A program made the translations under genes and the position numbers. From Sclerotiophoma versabilis (Eukaryota; Ascomycota; Dothideomycetes; Pleosporales; Didymellaceae): a stretch of 64,000 nucleotides of DNA. Position 1 is the stretch's first letter; each line of letters begins with the position of its first letter. Below are positions 14,247 through 28,100 of this stretch, one piece after another. Under the pieces are notes generated by a model. The model had not been told where the DNA came from and did not search any database. It saw only the letters and a list, made by a program, of their open reading frames with translations. The stretch spans positions 62,001 to 126,000 of the forward strand of contig JAAROD010000090.1 of the NCBI GenBank assembly GCA_012274445.1, in the 5' to 3' direction.

Positions 14247-14745
14247 TATTATAATTCTATATAAATAAAGTAGTATAGTAACTAAGTAGCTAACTAGAGC
14301 TCTTATCTATAGGCTAGAAGTAGAGTTAAGAAGAATCTTTTTTTATATAGTTACGTAATATACTTATTAATAAGTATAATATATATAACCTACTTATTAA
14401 TAAGTATTATATATTACTACCTATTAGTACGTAATACTATATATTTTATTAAACTTACTCTAGTTACTTATTAATAAGTACTATCTTCTATTATATATAT
14501 AGTATATAGAAACACTACTCTTATAGTAGTATGTTTAACTTAGTTAATTAAGTTTATCTTTAGAATCTTAACTCTAACTCTTAAGCTAGATAGTCTACTC
14601 TATACTACGTAATATTACTTCTATTATTATAGGATTTTACTAGCTAATAACCTTAACTCTTATAGACCTTTCTATACTAGTACTTATTTCTAAGAACTAA
14701 TATAAATAGTGCTTACAAGCTTTACTTAAAAGTATACCTTTAATA
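14247..14745 (-). repeat. Solo LTR of family B
   Basis: This 499-bp repeat is the reverse complement of 36844-37343. It runs from TATTATAATTC to CCTTTAATA, so on its own strand it starts TATTAAAGG (TGTTAAAGG before RIP). The 5 bp on both sides are GTAGC (14242-14246 and 14746-14750), a target-site duplication that shows family B is an LTR. It sits inside pogo copy 2 and no internal region is left. It contains several copies of the palindrome ACTTATTAATAAGT. Confidence 0.85.
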
Positions 14746-15128
14746 GTAGCTATTAAGACTACTATATAATAAAAATTATATTAAAGAAAGTAGGTTTAGA
14801 AGAAAGAAACTCTAATAGTTAGAGATAGGTAGTAACTAGTAGCTCTAAAGAAGTTTATACTATATAGTAATAGAAAGAAGCTAAAGAAGTAAGTATATAC
14901 TTAAAAGAGTAAGCTAACCTAAAGGCACTATAAAAGGTATAATTAGACTAGCTATAATACGTAAATATATAAGATTAATATAGAAGTAGTTTCTAAATAA
15001 TATTATATACTAAAGTCTACTATAAAGTACTAAAGCATAGTATTTTAGGCTATAATAGATAAGGTTTTAGTAGAGGCTTAGTAAAAGTAGCTTACTTACC
15101 TATTAGCTTACTTACCTATAGAGTATAT

Positions 15129-18100
15129 TATAGGTATATTTTATAATAGAGTTTTTAGAGAGTAGTAGCCATATAATAAAATCTATTATAAGATTTATTT
15201 ATATAACTATTAGTAACTCTATTACTTATACTTCTCTATACTTAGTATATATACTATACTTATTCTATTAGTACTATATATAGTTTCTAATAAATTTAGT
15301 AACTTTATTCTTTATACTAAAATACTTATAGTATTATTTAATAAGGTCTATAGTATATATAATACTAGAGTATTTATATAATATATTATAATAATATTTT
15401 AAGATAACTTCTTCTTAAAGTTCTTTTAGGCCCTTCTTTAGAGTATATTATTTCTACTAAACTTATATTACTATATTAAGTTACTATAATAGTTCTAATA
15501 TTCTATTCTTATTAACTCTAAGAATAGTAAATCTATTTATTAATTTTTTACCTATAAGGTTATAGTATTAGCTAAGTATATCTACTCTACTAATTTTATT
15601 TTCTAGTATATATAGAATCTTAAATTATATTAATTAAGTATTTCTAACTAGTATACTTACTATTAGTTTAGAATCTTAGTAGTAGTAAAATATATTAAGT
15701 TCTTATAATTTATATAAATAGTAAGTTTTAAGTAGCTCTTTTTATAGACTTTCTAATATTATAATATATTAATAATAGCTATAAGCTTCTTATTATATAT
15801 ATTATAATATTCTTCTAGTACTATAAACTTTCTTAAGTAGTAGGTAATTGAATACTATTAACTATCTTATTCTTAAGTAATATATACTTCTAATATTAAA
15901 TCTAAAGAATTTTCTTAAAGTATATAGGTTTACTACTTCTAAATATAATTAGTATAGAAAGCTTTATATTTACTTACTTAAGTACTTTAAAAAAAATTAT
16001 TATACTTATTTTAATTTAAAGAGTATATTCTTCTATATAGGTTTTATAAGTAGTAAGGCCTTTATAGAGTAGTTCTTAATAACGTATTAGTTAATATTAA
16101 TAAACCTAGGAAAATCTTAAATTCTCTAAACTATAGTAGGTATTAGCTAATTCTTTATAACCTAGATTCTCTTTTTACTTATTTTAACTCTATATCTTCT
16201 AATAATATAGCTAAGAAACTCTACTTCTTTCTTATACTATTTATATTTCTCTAGCCTTAGCCTAAGGTTTACTATTACTAAGTATTCTAATACTTATTTA
16301 ATATAAGCCTTCTATTTTTCTAGTATCTTAATATATACTAGAATATTATTAACGTATACTACTACTATTATATCTAGGTATACTTATAGTATATTGTTAA
16401 TAAATATCTAATATACTACTAGTATATTAGTTAATCTAAACAGTATTACTATATACTTATAATAACTATAATAGGTTCTAACTACTATTTTCTATTTATT
16501 ACCTTTCTTTATATATATAAGGTTATATACTCTATTTAAGTTAAGTATAGTAAAGAACCTTACCTCTAATAGCTAGTCTTATAACTAAGATATATTAGGT
16601 AGTAGATAATAATTCTTAATAGTAATATTATTTAACTTCTAGTAGTTAATATAAAGCCTTAGCTTACTATCTTTCTTTAGTATAAATAGAATAGAGAATT
16701 CTACTATAGATTTAGATTTTCTAATAGATACTTTATAAGGTTCTTCTTAATATACTTATATAGTATCTTAAGCTATTTCTTAGATAACTAGTATATAGGC
16801 CTAAAGAATAGTTCTTTCTCTTTCTTAAGTTTAATTTTATAATCTTAAGGTTAATACTTAGGTAGTACTTTTATAGATAACTCTTCTTTAAATTTCTAGG
16901 TATACTATCTATTTATATCTAGTATATTAGAAGGTATACTCTTATTCTTCTTAACTATTAAAGAAAGGCTTTCTTTATCTATATAGTTAACTACTCTATC
17001 TTAGTATATCTTATATATTAAAGAGATATAAAATTTTCTTCTTATTTACTAGCTATAATATATACTATAACATACCTTATAGGTAAGCAGTGTATATAGG
17101 TAAGCAGTGCGCTTTTACTAAAACTATACTAAAACCTACTCTATTATAGCCTATAACAACCTACTATAACACTGTATAGAGTAGAATAACCTCTAATATT
17201 ACTTAGAGACCTCTTTTACTTTATTCTTATATATTTGCGTATTATACCTAGTCTCTCTATACTATCTATAGTTTTATTAGAAGAACTTAGCTTCTTTAGT
17301 ATATACTCTCTTCTTTTATATCTTACTATTACTGCATGCTCTAAACTTCTTAAGAGTAGTTATCTACTAGCCCTTTTTAACTATAAGTGTTCTTTCTACT
17401 TTGATTTACTTCTTCTTTTATAATTTCTAGTGTAAGGCAGCCTTATTTACTACTTAAAGCTTAGTAATCTTCTATTATACTAATACTAGCTTATGTATAA
17501 TTATTACTACTCTCTTTAAGACCTTCTTAAACGCCTTAACTATAAAGGTAGGTAAGCTATCTATATACCTCTAAATTCTTATCTTTATAAGTATTAATTA
17601 CAACCTAAGTTCTAAAGTATTACTAGAGGTTTATAACTACTAGGGTGCGTTATTAATAGAAAGTTATAGTAATAGAGTGCACAGCTTTATATTAAGAGTT
17701 AATATAACCTATTCTAGGTTAAATAGAACTAGTCTAGCCTCTTAGAACTTTTCTTAGATATTACTAGAAGTAAATAAAGCCTTAAGAGCTGCTATAAAGT
17801 ATAGTAGAAACTTAACCTTTATAATATAGTTAATCTAGTTATAGATAAGGTTTTTAGCTTAGTACCTATATACCTTCTTTAAAGAGGTAAAACAACCTAT
17901 ATAAAAAGGCTATAGGAGGTATAATAAGTAAGAAGGTATATAGGTAGTAATAATCTTATTATTCTTATAGTATTACTAGAATATAAGTAAGTTATAGCTC
18001 TTATAGCTATTAATAACTAGTAGATAGTAGGTACTAATAGTATACTTCTTTATATACGCATTAAAGTGCTTTAGCTAGTCTAAACTAAGCTTATTAGTAG

Positions 18101-21100
18101 TCTAGCTATTATTAAAGACTTTAATTTTCTAATTCTATAGTAGGTCCTCTTCTTTATACTAGAAAGAGAGGTAGTAGTACACTTTAAAGATAGTAAAGAG
18201 TAGAATAGCTTAACCTTTAGTATTAACGCTCTATATAACTATTATCTACTCTCTATTACCTAGCTAGACTACTTTTAGCTATCTTTATTACTTTAAAGCT
18301 ATAATAACTACCTTTATTAATATAATGCCTATCATAAAGCTAGCGTTATTAAAGTTATAGGTATTATTATTCTAAATACTATACTTAGATTTAATATTAG
18401 CTACTAGGCTAAACTAGCTCTAGATAACCTTACAATTCTTATAGAGGGCTCTCTTATAGTTAGACTTTTAATTAAACTTTATTATAAGCTCTAGTTAGTG
18501 CTTAATAAATATACTAGGCTAGTTTAGGCTAATATAGCCTAAACTATACTTAGTGTATAAAGAATTAGCTATATTAGCTATAAGTATAAGCTAAGAGAGA
18601 AATTCTTATATAACTAGCTTAAGTATATACTTAATAATTACCTACTTCTTAGTATTAGTTAGGTTCTATAAGTTAGCTATAGTATTAGTATATAAAGGTT
18701 ATCTAGCGCGTTATTTATATAGTATAGTTTTAGAAATATTATAAATAGCTATAGTACGTTTTATAGAGAGCTTAGAGTTAATTCTAAGAGCTTAAACTAT
18801 AAGCTATATCTAAGCTTCTTTTAACACGTCTAGCTAGCACTGTTATTAAGGTATTAGTAGAGGAGTAGTATTTTAGTATAGTCTTAGTAAAAGTATACTA
18901 CTTACCTATATATACTACTTACCTACAAGGTACGTTATAGGCTTTAGTATATTAGTACTATATTTATATTATTTTAGTAAAAGTCTTTTTTATATCTAGT
19001 TTATTTCTAGATTATATATTTATAATTAAAGAAGTTCTTATAAAATATAATATATAGCCTTTATAAAGATATCTTAAGTTAACTTTTTATAGTACTTTTA
19101 TATTTCTAAAAGAGCTACTATTACCTTATAAATAATATATAGATTTTCTAGTATTAACTTTCTATAAGCTACTTAGAGTAAGTAGGTATATTTCTTTAAA
19201 TATAGAATAAGACCTAATTAATATTTTATTATCTAGAATATATAGTTTACTTATACTTTTAAGTTTAAAAGTACTAATAATACTATAGTATTTAACTTAA
19301 TAGGTAGTTTAATAGTTAAGCTGTTTCTAATAGTATTAAGAAATTACTTAGTAGAGTACTCTCTTAGTACTTACCTAAAATAGTCTTTTTATTACTAAAT
19401 CTATAGATAATCTTATAACCTTTATATAGCTTATAGTCTAGGTTAAAGTAATACTACTATTATAGATTATAGTAGAAGCTATTAATAACTTAATATATAT
19501 ATATAATTTTCTAATAGTTATCTATACCTAGAAATTATATCTTATAGTATTTATACTAGAAGTATACTTTATATATATTAATTTTATAATTATACTATTA
19601 TTTTCTATATATAGTCTTAGAAGTTAAAAACTATTCTACTTTTAACTTTTCTAAATTATATATATAGTAGTCGTTATGCATATATAGTATTTATAATAAT
19701 TTTCTTTAATTTAGATTTTAATAGTCTAAGGTATACTCTAGTTATAGGTTTAGAAGTAATATAGGCTTTCTATTAAAGTTAGGCTTATTTCTACTTTAGT
19801 TATTATTTACTTAAAATCTATATAGGTTATTAACCTGTTATTATTTTATATAAGTTTAGAGTATTAATTACTATAGTTTCTTAATAATACTTTTAGTAAT
19901 CTAATTATAGTTTTCTTAAAAGGTAGTGTTATTTTCTTAGAATTTCTAATATCCTAATTATACTTTAGTATATTTATTAAATTTATATATATCTATATTA
20001 TACTAATTTTCTTTAGTATTAGAAGTATAGATAATACCTCTATCTACTTCTTACCTAGCAGTATTATATAGTTACTAGAATATTATAGGCTGCTTATACT
20101 TATATACTTTTAATCTCTATTTATATACTTATTCTATCTATTCTAATAATTGTTCTATTAGGTTCTATAGGTACTTCTACTATTTATCTAACTGTTAGTA
20201 TAGAATTAGTAGTTAGCTTTAAATATTCTATATATTCTTATAAGATAGTAAAATATAATTATTATTAAATCTAGTCTTAGAGTCTTTTATAAAACATTCT
20301 ATATTATTAGTAAGAACCTTTTATTTATTACTAGTATTTATATTCTTATAAATAAGTATATTAAGTTATTAAACTATATTATTCTTTAATTAATAATTCT
20401 TAGTATAGTAGCCTTACTTACTATATCTATAATAAGTTATACTAGGCTTATTTTTTCTATTACTATACTTATACTTCTAATTCTTTTATAGCTCTAGTCT
20501 CTTATTAATATTAAATAGGTTTATAGCTTCTAGTTTATAGTAACTACTAATAGTAATATTATATATATAATATCTAGTGTTTAACTAGTAGTAGTTACTT
20601 TCTTAGTTCTCTTAGTTAAGGTTATTATACTATAAGCTATATAGTAGTAAGTATTAGTCTACTAGTATAATATATACTTATAGATTATTTCTAAGTTTCT
20701 ACTAAAGTTTATAAAGCTTAATATTAACTCTAATAGCTTTATTAACTAGGTTATTAAAGTTATTAGTACTTATAGTAGTATATATAAGTTCTTTCTTAAC
20801 CTTAAGCTTTAGTCTCTAATAGAGTATAGTTATTAATACTATATTATTCTAGCTAGTAAATATAGCTAGTTACTAAAAGCTAGTAGTATAGTTAGTAGTA
20901 GACTATTCCTAATATATACGTTAAATATTATTATATATAATTACTACTTAGTTTAAGACTCTAGATATAGGTTAAGTCTATATATTTATTTTAAGTAAAA
21001 GCCTTATTTTATATATAACTAGTAATAAAGGTAACTTATTTTTCTTTAGTAACTTCTTCTTTCTAAATTCTAAAGAAGAGGTTCTACTATATAAACTAGT

Positions 21101-21244
21101 TTTCTAGCTTATATATTTTACTATATCAGAACTTAGGTTTAGTAATACTAGCTCTAGACTATATATATAGTACTTATTTTAATTTAATATTATTATTAGA
21201 TTAATAAGTATAAGAGCTACTAAAGATAGTATAGGTTTCTAAAG
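15129..21244 (-). mobile_element. Gypsy-type retrotransposon remnant D
   Basis: On the minus strand around 16333-16372 the frame reads 'VVVYVNNILVYIK' (VVVYVDDILVYSK), followed downstream (about 16190-16260) by 'LRLRLEKYKWYKKEVEFLSYII', the thumb region of Gypsy reverse transcriptase. Boundaries are uncertain and no LTR pair could be found. Only about 1.2 kb remains downstream of the RT active site, so the RNase H/integrase part must be mostly missing. The element is interrupted by pogo copy 3 (17070-18935). The 18.9-21.2 kb part presumably holds upstream gag/pol sequence, but I could not recognise motifs there. Confidence 0.55.
17070..18935 (-). mobile_element. Fot1/pogo transposon copy 3 (1,866 bp)
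   Basis: Exactly the same length as copy 1 and in the opposite orientation. The ends are ACATACCTTATAGG on the left and its near-perfect complement on the right, flanked by TA (17068-17069 and 18936-18937). Each inverted repeat carries two AGGTAAGC motifs. The transposase motif YNFN..F lies on the minus strand near 18329-18375. RIP is moderate: some CA/TG/CG remain, but stop codons interrupt the frame. A 62-residue open frame at 17235-17423 on the plus strand is a chance antisense frame in this element. Confidence 0.85.
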
Positions 21245-21523
21245 TATTAAAGTTATACTTTAGTTAAAAACTATAAGTACTATTTATATTAGTTCTTAAA
21301 AATAAGTGCTAGTATAAAAGAGTCTATAAGAGTTAAAGTTATTACCTAGTAAAAAACTATAATAATAAAAGGTAATAATAAGTAGTATAGAGTAAAGTAT
21401 CTAACTTAAGAGTTAGAGTTAAGATTTTAAAAATAAACTTAATTATCTAAGTTAAATATAATACTATAAGAGTAGTATTCCTATATACTATATACTTACT
21501 AGAAGATAATACTTATTAATAAG
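21245..21523 (+). repeat. LTR family B, left half, split by Copia A
   Basis: This starts with TATTAAAG and follows the family-B LTR until a palindrome ending ...AATAAG, where Copia A is inserted. The right half resumes at 36205. Compared with the complete 500-bp LTR, about 105 bp between the first and last palindromes are missing. Confidence 0.75.
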
Positions 21524-21811
21524 TATTGCGTAATAAAGCGTGTAGATTACTACTATAGAGCTTTTTTCTTACTTCTATACTCTAATTAGGTTATTCTAGT
21601 ACCTAACTACTAAGCAGCTCTATAGAAGCTTAAAGGCTTACTTAATAAGGTTACTAGACTAAGTAGGTCTCTAGAAGCCTATAAGCTCATTAAGTAAAAT
21701 TACATAACCTCTAAATTCTCTTTATATAAAATTAATATTTTAGATATAAATTAGATAGCACTAATTAAATACTATTAATTATCTAAGTATAGTTCTATAA
21801 GCTTTATTATA
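21524..21811 (+). repeat. 5' LTR of Copia A
   Basis: 288 bp starting TATTGCG and ending TATTATA; near-identical to 35912-36199. Confidence 0.85.
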
Positions 21812-21947
21812 TTTATAAGCCTAGCTTTTTAAGAATAGTAAATCTCTCTGCGCACTTAGAAAGAGCTTATAGAATATACTTTAGAAGCTTTAATTACTCT
21901 TTATTTTTTTTTCTTCTATATAATACTACTATAGGCAAGCTAGTTAG

Positions 21948-22153
21948 TATTAGTCCTAAAGGCTAGAGGTACTAAAGGAAAAGATTATAATATAAAATAG
22001 AATAATATAAGCAGCTATAGAGTTAATTAGTAGACTATAAACTATTTACTAGAGGCTAGTTAATAGGTAGAAAGAGACTATATATATAGAAAGGTTACTC
22101 TACTTAAAAAACCTTCTAGTTCTTCTAGGCTAAAAAGCCTAAGAGGTCTAATA
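21948..22153 (-). repeat. LTR of Gypsy E (3' LTR)
   Basis: 206 bp, partner of 28979-29184, preceded by the target-site duplication GTTAG. Confidence 0.85.
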
Positions 22154-25100
22154 TTATTTCTTTTTATAGTTAAATATTCTAGGTAATAGTAAACAGCCCC
22201 CTGCTAACTAGTACAGAAACTCTATAGCCTATAATAAGATAACCTATAGTATTATAGCTCTATCTTACCTACCTTACGCTAGCTAGCTTAGAGCCTAAAT
22301 ATTCTCTTTTACTAGTAAGGTTATACCTACTTTTACCTTTATATTTACTATAGCAGTCTACGCGTAGTAGTAGTATAGGCTAGAGGTAAGGTAGTATATA
22401 AAGGGTTTCTCTCTACTGTTCTAGTTTACTACTTCTATACTCTACTTCTTCTTCTAGTAAGTCTTTTTAAGATTTTAAGTTTTCTTTCTAATTTCTAATA
22501 GGCTTATATTTAGACTATTATATACTATTATAGCGTATATTAGGCTATATAGGTATATTAGAGTCTAAAAAGCCTCTTTTAAATTATTTTAGTACTAACT
22601 AGGCTGTAGTAAGCTATTTTATACTATAATTAACTATTATAGCTAGTTTTATCTCTATTTATACTACTTTTATTTATTATAAACTTTACTAATATCTCTA
22701 ACTATATATATAACTACTATAAGTACTTCTACTATATATATATTTATTATATTACCTTTTTTAGTAGTAGGTAGTATAGAATAGCTAGTAAGGTAGGCTG
22801 CTGTTTTCTAGATATTACTAAAAAGAATAAAAACTTATTTAAGGCCTAGCTTTTTAAAGTAAAGTCTAGAGATAATATTTAGGTAATATAATACTAGAAA
22901 TACTTTCTTACTAACTCTAACTACTTTATAGTAAGTTAGGTTGCTTTAGGCTATAGTAGGCTATATTAGCTTCTCCTAATATATTCTAGCTCTCTACTAA
23001 CTATTATAAGTATTTTAATACTATCTAGAACTATCTTAATAATCTTATATCTAATACTACTACTAATAATAAGAAAGAGCTTAGTACTACCTAACTTACT
23101 AAGGTTTATTATTCTCTAGCTAAGAAGTTAGCAAGGTAGGTTATTCTACTCTAGTCTAGCCCCTTTTAGGTTATTATAGCGTAATACTAATTACTCTAAT
23201 AGTAATTTTAAGCCTTTTACTAAGAAGCTATACCTCTACTCTAGTACTATTCTGCTATCTAATAAGCCTATTACTAATATTTAGCCTAACAGCTAGAGGC
23301 GTAATAAGGCTAGCTAGTAGGCTAAGGTTAAGTCTTAGAAGCGTAAGCTAGAGGCTTAGGTTACTGCTAAGGTTACTTCTCTTATAAAGAAGGTTAGTTT
23401 ATTCTTTTTCTAGCTGTTATAGGCTATTATAGCGCACTCTAACGCATTATAGGCTAAAGGCGTAGTTATTAATATTAGAAAGTATAATCTAGAAGCTAGA
23501 GCTATAGATTTAGTAATAAAAATAGATTAGCTAACTACTAAAAGAAATACTACTTTAAAGAGTTATAAGAGTAGGATTATAAAGTAAATTAATACTAAGA
23601 AAATAAAGTACTAGAATATTCTAGCTAAGGTTACTAAATTATAGTTAAGTAGTAGATAGTTTAGGTAGTTTTATATAGTTCTTAGGTATAGTAAGGTATT
23701 TTAGGCTATAGTAGTATATATAGAGTGTTTTAAGATACCTACTACTTCTATAGCCTCTAAATAGTTATATTCTCTTTTTCTTAGCTATAGTATTCTGTTT
23801 AGTAATATTTTAGGCTACTATAAGCTATAATAGAGTATACTAATAATAATATCTAAGTACTATTAAATACCTAAAACCTAGTAGAAAAAAAAAGTAAAGG
23901 TAACTCTAGACCTTAGTTATTAGACTTAGTAATTTTAGACTTTCTAGCTATATAGCCTAACTATCCCTCTTCTTTTTTAGAAGCTAGCTTAGCTACCTTT
24001 TAGCTTTCTATAGGCTTTACTATTTCTTTAAGAGAATTATTTCTCTTTTCTAGAACTATTTAAGAGTATTAGAAAAGATATCTACTCTAGGCTTCTATAA
24101 GTTCTCCTCTTCTAAGTATCTTTTCTATTTAGTATAATATAGCTATTATCTAGTCTTATTCTTTACTCTTTTAAGAGTTTTTTCTATATTCTATATATTA
24201 TTACTAAAAGTATAAAGTATATTTATAATTAGACTATTTAGGTATAGTATTAATCCTTTTAAGTTAAAAGGCTCTAAAAGTAATATATAAAAGACTAGGT
24301 AAACGCTCTTTAGGCTAGAAAGGTCTACTTTAAATATTATTAGGCCTATTTAGGCTACTATACGCCCTAGGCCTATATATTTCTAGTCTAATTTCTACTT
24401 TAGCCTAGTTAACTTAATATATTAGTTTAAGACTATAACTTAGTCTCCTACTCTAAAGGAGATTAGTAGCCTACTCTTATTTTAGTATAATTCTTAATAT
24501 ATATTAGCTATAATTATTTTATTCTTATACTTCTTTTATAATACTAGTACTTTTATAGCTATATACCTTTCTAAAGAGAATTCTCTTTAACTAAGAAGTA
24601 TACTAGGCTAGTCTGCACCTCTAGAAGTTAGACTATAGTTTACTTAGAATAAAGTAGTTTTAATAGTTGTATAGAGGCTGTTATTATATATAAACTCTAT
24701 AATAGAGATCTACAGCACCTAATTATCTTATTCTAAAAAGTAGTAGTACCTTAGATACTATTTAAGTATCTAATTTTACTTCTTAGTTTACTTATCTGTT
24801 TTAGAATAGTAGGCAGAGGTAAGTACTCTCTTAGAATTAAGGTAGTATTAGAAGGTATTCTAATATTTAGTATTTATTAAGAGACCTTAATTTAAGATAA
24901 TATATTTTAGTACTCTGTATAGTTAGATTATTTCTCTTATTTTAAGCCTAAGTAAGGTTAATACTGTTCTAGTTATTTTATACTAAGATATAGTAGGCTG
25001 TCTTTATTATTTAGTATACTACTACTAGTATTATATTATATACTATACTACTTAGTATACTTAGAGAAAGCTCTATAATAAAGTCTATTATAGCTTTCTT

Positions 25101-28100
25101 CTATAGCCTATTAGGTAGTAGTAGTAGTTAAAGTAACTTATATAGCTTATATTAGGCAGAGGTTAATCTTCTACAGAGTATATACTTCTAGTAGTACTAC
25201 TTAATATTACCTTTTATACCTTTCTACTTATATTAGCGCTAGAGCTTCTTAAGTATTCTTCTTATACTAAAGTAGCCTACTAGTAGGCTATTATAGCACT
25301 CTTAGAGTGCTGCTACCTTCTCTATAGGTATTAAGAAGTATTTTATCTCTAACTAGGCTAGACTATATCTCTATAGGTTACTTTAACTCTCTTTAGAGTT
25401 AGAAGGTAATAGCTATGCCTCTATATATACTTTCTTACTATCTTCTTTTTAAGTTACCTATTATTTCTTAGAGAGTTATAAGTTAGCCTTCTAGAACTTC
25501 TAGAAGGCCTTACTTATTTTAGTTAGTAGCTTCTTAATACTAGCTAACCTTATAAGTACAGCTACTATCTAGATACTTAGGTTTCTTTTTTCTAATAGAA
25601 GGTCTTTAAAAAGTTATATAAAAGCTTTATTATACTTTTATAAAGGCTTATATACCTTAGCTATATAGTCTAGCTACTAGAATAGCCTATCTACTAAGTT
25701 TATAGGTCCTAGTCTATAGGTTAGAATAAAGTTATATTAGCTTAATACTAAATATAACCTTACTTACTAGTAGTTTAATACCTTAGTTTCTATAAACTAC
25801 TTTAGGTTTATATAGTCTATTAGAATCTTAAAATAAATTTCTTAAAGATAATAGTGCTAATACTTTAAGCTTTTTACTATTACTAGTAGTTTCTAGTTAT
25901 ATACTTTATAATTATACTCTACTTAGATAAGCTTGCGTAAGTAGAAGTTAACTAGCCTCTATTAGGCCTTCTTATCTAGTTCTAGGCTATACTAGCTTAG
26001 TATACCTATAATTACTCTACTAGAAGCGTTTATCTTAACTCTTATTAGCTTACTTCTTTTAAAATAAGTAAGTATTAGCACTTCTAGAAAGGTGTTCTTT
26101 AGAATTCTAAAGGCTTTCTTTACCTTTTCTAGCAGCTTTATATATTAGCTCTTCTCTCTCTTTATAGCTAAGCTGCTTCTAGCCTAGCTTAGCTCTTTCT
26201 TTATTAAAGTTATTAGAAAGAGAATAATTTAGCTAAAACTATAGATAAACTATCTATAATAGTTTATAAAGCTAATAAATATATAAATATTATATATAGT
26301 TATAGGTAGTAGCTAATCTTAGATTATTTTAACCTATTCTAGGTTAATACTAACTCTATTAGGTAATACTATATACTCTAGGTATTTAGTATATTACGTA
26401 TACTATTTATACTTTAAAAGCTTTATATATAGCTTTACCTAGTATAGTCTCTCTAGAACTTCTCTAATATAGAAGATATATTTCTATTTAGTATTAGAGA
26501 AGATTAAGATATTATCTAAGTATATAATATAGGTAATATTAACTAACCTTACTAGAGCTTTATTTATATAAGCCTAGAATTAAGTAGGTGTATTAGTAAG
26601 CCTAAACAGTATTACTATATACTTAAAATAGCTATACCTAGTTCTAACTATAGTTTTCTACTTATCTCTTTTCTTAATTCTAATTCTATAGTAGGTATTT
26701 CTAATATCTAGCTTAGTATAGACCTTTACTTAGTATAGACACTCTAGAGATTTAGTTATTAGAAGTAAAAAGTAGTAGTTCTTTACTATAACCTTATTAA
26801 GGCCTTAGTAGTCTATATATAGCCTAAGGCTGCTATCCTTCTTCTTTATAAAGAGTATAGAGGCGCCTACTAGAGACTTTAAGTAGTAAATCTATTTTCT
26901 AGCTATATAATTAGTAAGGTATTTCTATAAGACTACTAATTCTACTTTAGATAACCTTTATAAAGGCTAAAAGAGTAGTATACTATTCTCTACTAGAGTA
27001 ATTACTAGATTATTTATACTATACTTAGGCAGCTTTCTAAAGTTATCTTCTAATACTATATTAGTATAATTAGAGTACTATAGAAGAAGGTTAGCTATTT
27101 TACTTCTTTTTAGCCTACTTTAGCCTATAAAGTTAATAAAGCACGTATATACATCTACTCTAGGATCTTATATAGTGCGTTTAAACTCTTTAGTATCTTC
27201 TATAGCTATTTTCTAGAACTTAGCTATATTTTTAGCTTTAGTTTTTCTAAACAATATACGCCTACTAGTATAGTTAATTCTAGGCTAATATATATTAATC
27301 TAGACTAGACTAAGGTATATTTTATACTTTTTAAGGTTAGTAATAATAAATAGTAAATTATAGGTTTTTTTTTTACTTTATAAATCTATAATAGTTATTC
27401 TTATAGTTATAGTACTATAAACTAGTATACTACTACTATTTACCCCTTTAGCTAATAGCTAAGGTAATAGGTTAACTTAGAGATCTTACTTCTTTACTAC
27501 TATTATAGATAGTAGGTTTAATTAAGAACCTCTATTTATTAGTACTTTTATTAGGCCTAATAACTTTATAATAGCCTATACTATAAGTAGGTACATAGGT
27601 TATAGGTATAATATAGTATAGAGAGTTCTAAAATTCTTACTCTTTTTAAAGTAGAAGATATAGGTAAGAAGGTATAAATCTACTTCGTCTACCTTCTATT
27701 TTTTTTTAAGTTTAACTCTTCTTTAAGTTTCTTAGACTTATTAGAGTTTAGGTAGTAAGGTTAAATATATCTAGCTTCTCTATACCTATTATATATTACT
27801 AGAAAAGAGCTTAGCTTATTATAAAACTTTTTAGGCTATTTTTAGCTATTATAGGTTAGACTTCTCTTACTTACGTGCTTTAGAGCCTCTTTTAGTTTCC
27901 TTTTACTCTTTAAGCTCTTCTTACTTTTCTCTTAATTTCTTATAGGCCTTTCTTTTTATAGGTTCTTAGAGTAGCTTCTTTAGTAGTAAATAATATTTAT
28001 AACCTCTTCTACCTATATAAGTATTCTATAATATTTCTTAAGGTATATAAAGAGTTACTTCTAAATATCTATAGGTAATATATAGATATACTTCATTACT

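Larger units (their letters stand above)
10893..15128 (+). mobile_element. Fot1/pogo transposon copy 2, interrupted by two insertions
   Basis: The left end (10893) and the reverse complement of the right end (15128) match over more than 60 bp, with a doubled AAGTAAG-type motif in each terminal inverted repeat and TA on both sides. The decayed transposase is on the plus strand; the first catalytic region reads 'YNFNKIGFIIG' near 13335-13370, matching the YNFDETGF motif of pogo transposases. Pogo copy 1 (11365-13230) and a solo LTR (14247-14745) are inserted in it. Removing both and their duplicated target sites leaves about 1,864 bp, practically the 1,866 bp of the intact copies. Confidence 0.8.

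Noticed and set aside
17235..17423. 62-codon Leu/Ser-rich frame that looks like a small membrane protein
   Set aside because: Lies antisense in pogo copy 3. Hydrophobic appearance comes from T-rich codons.
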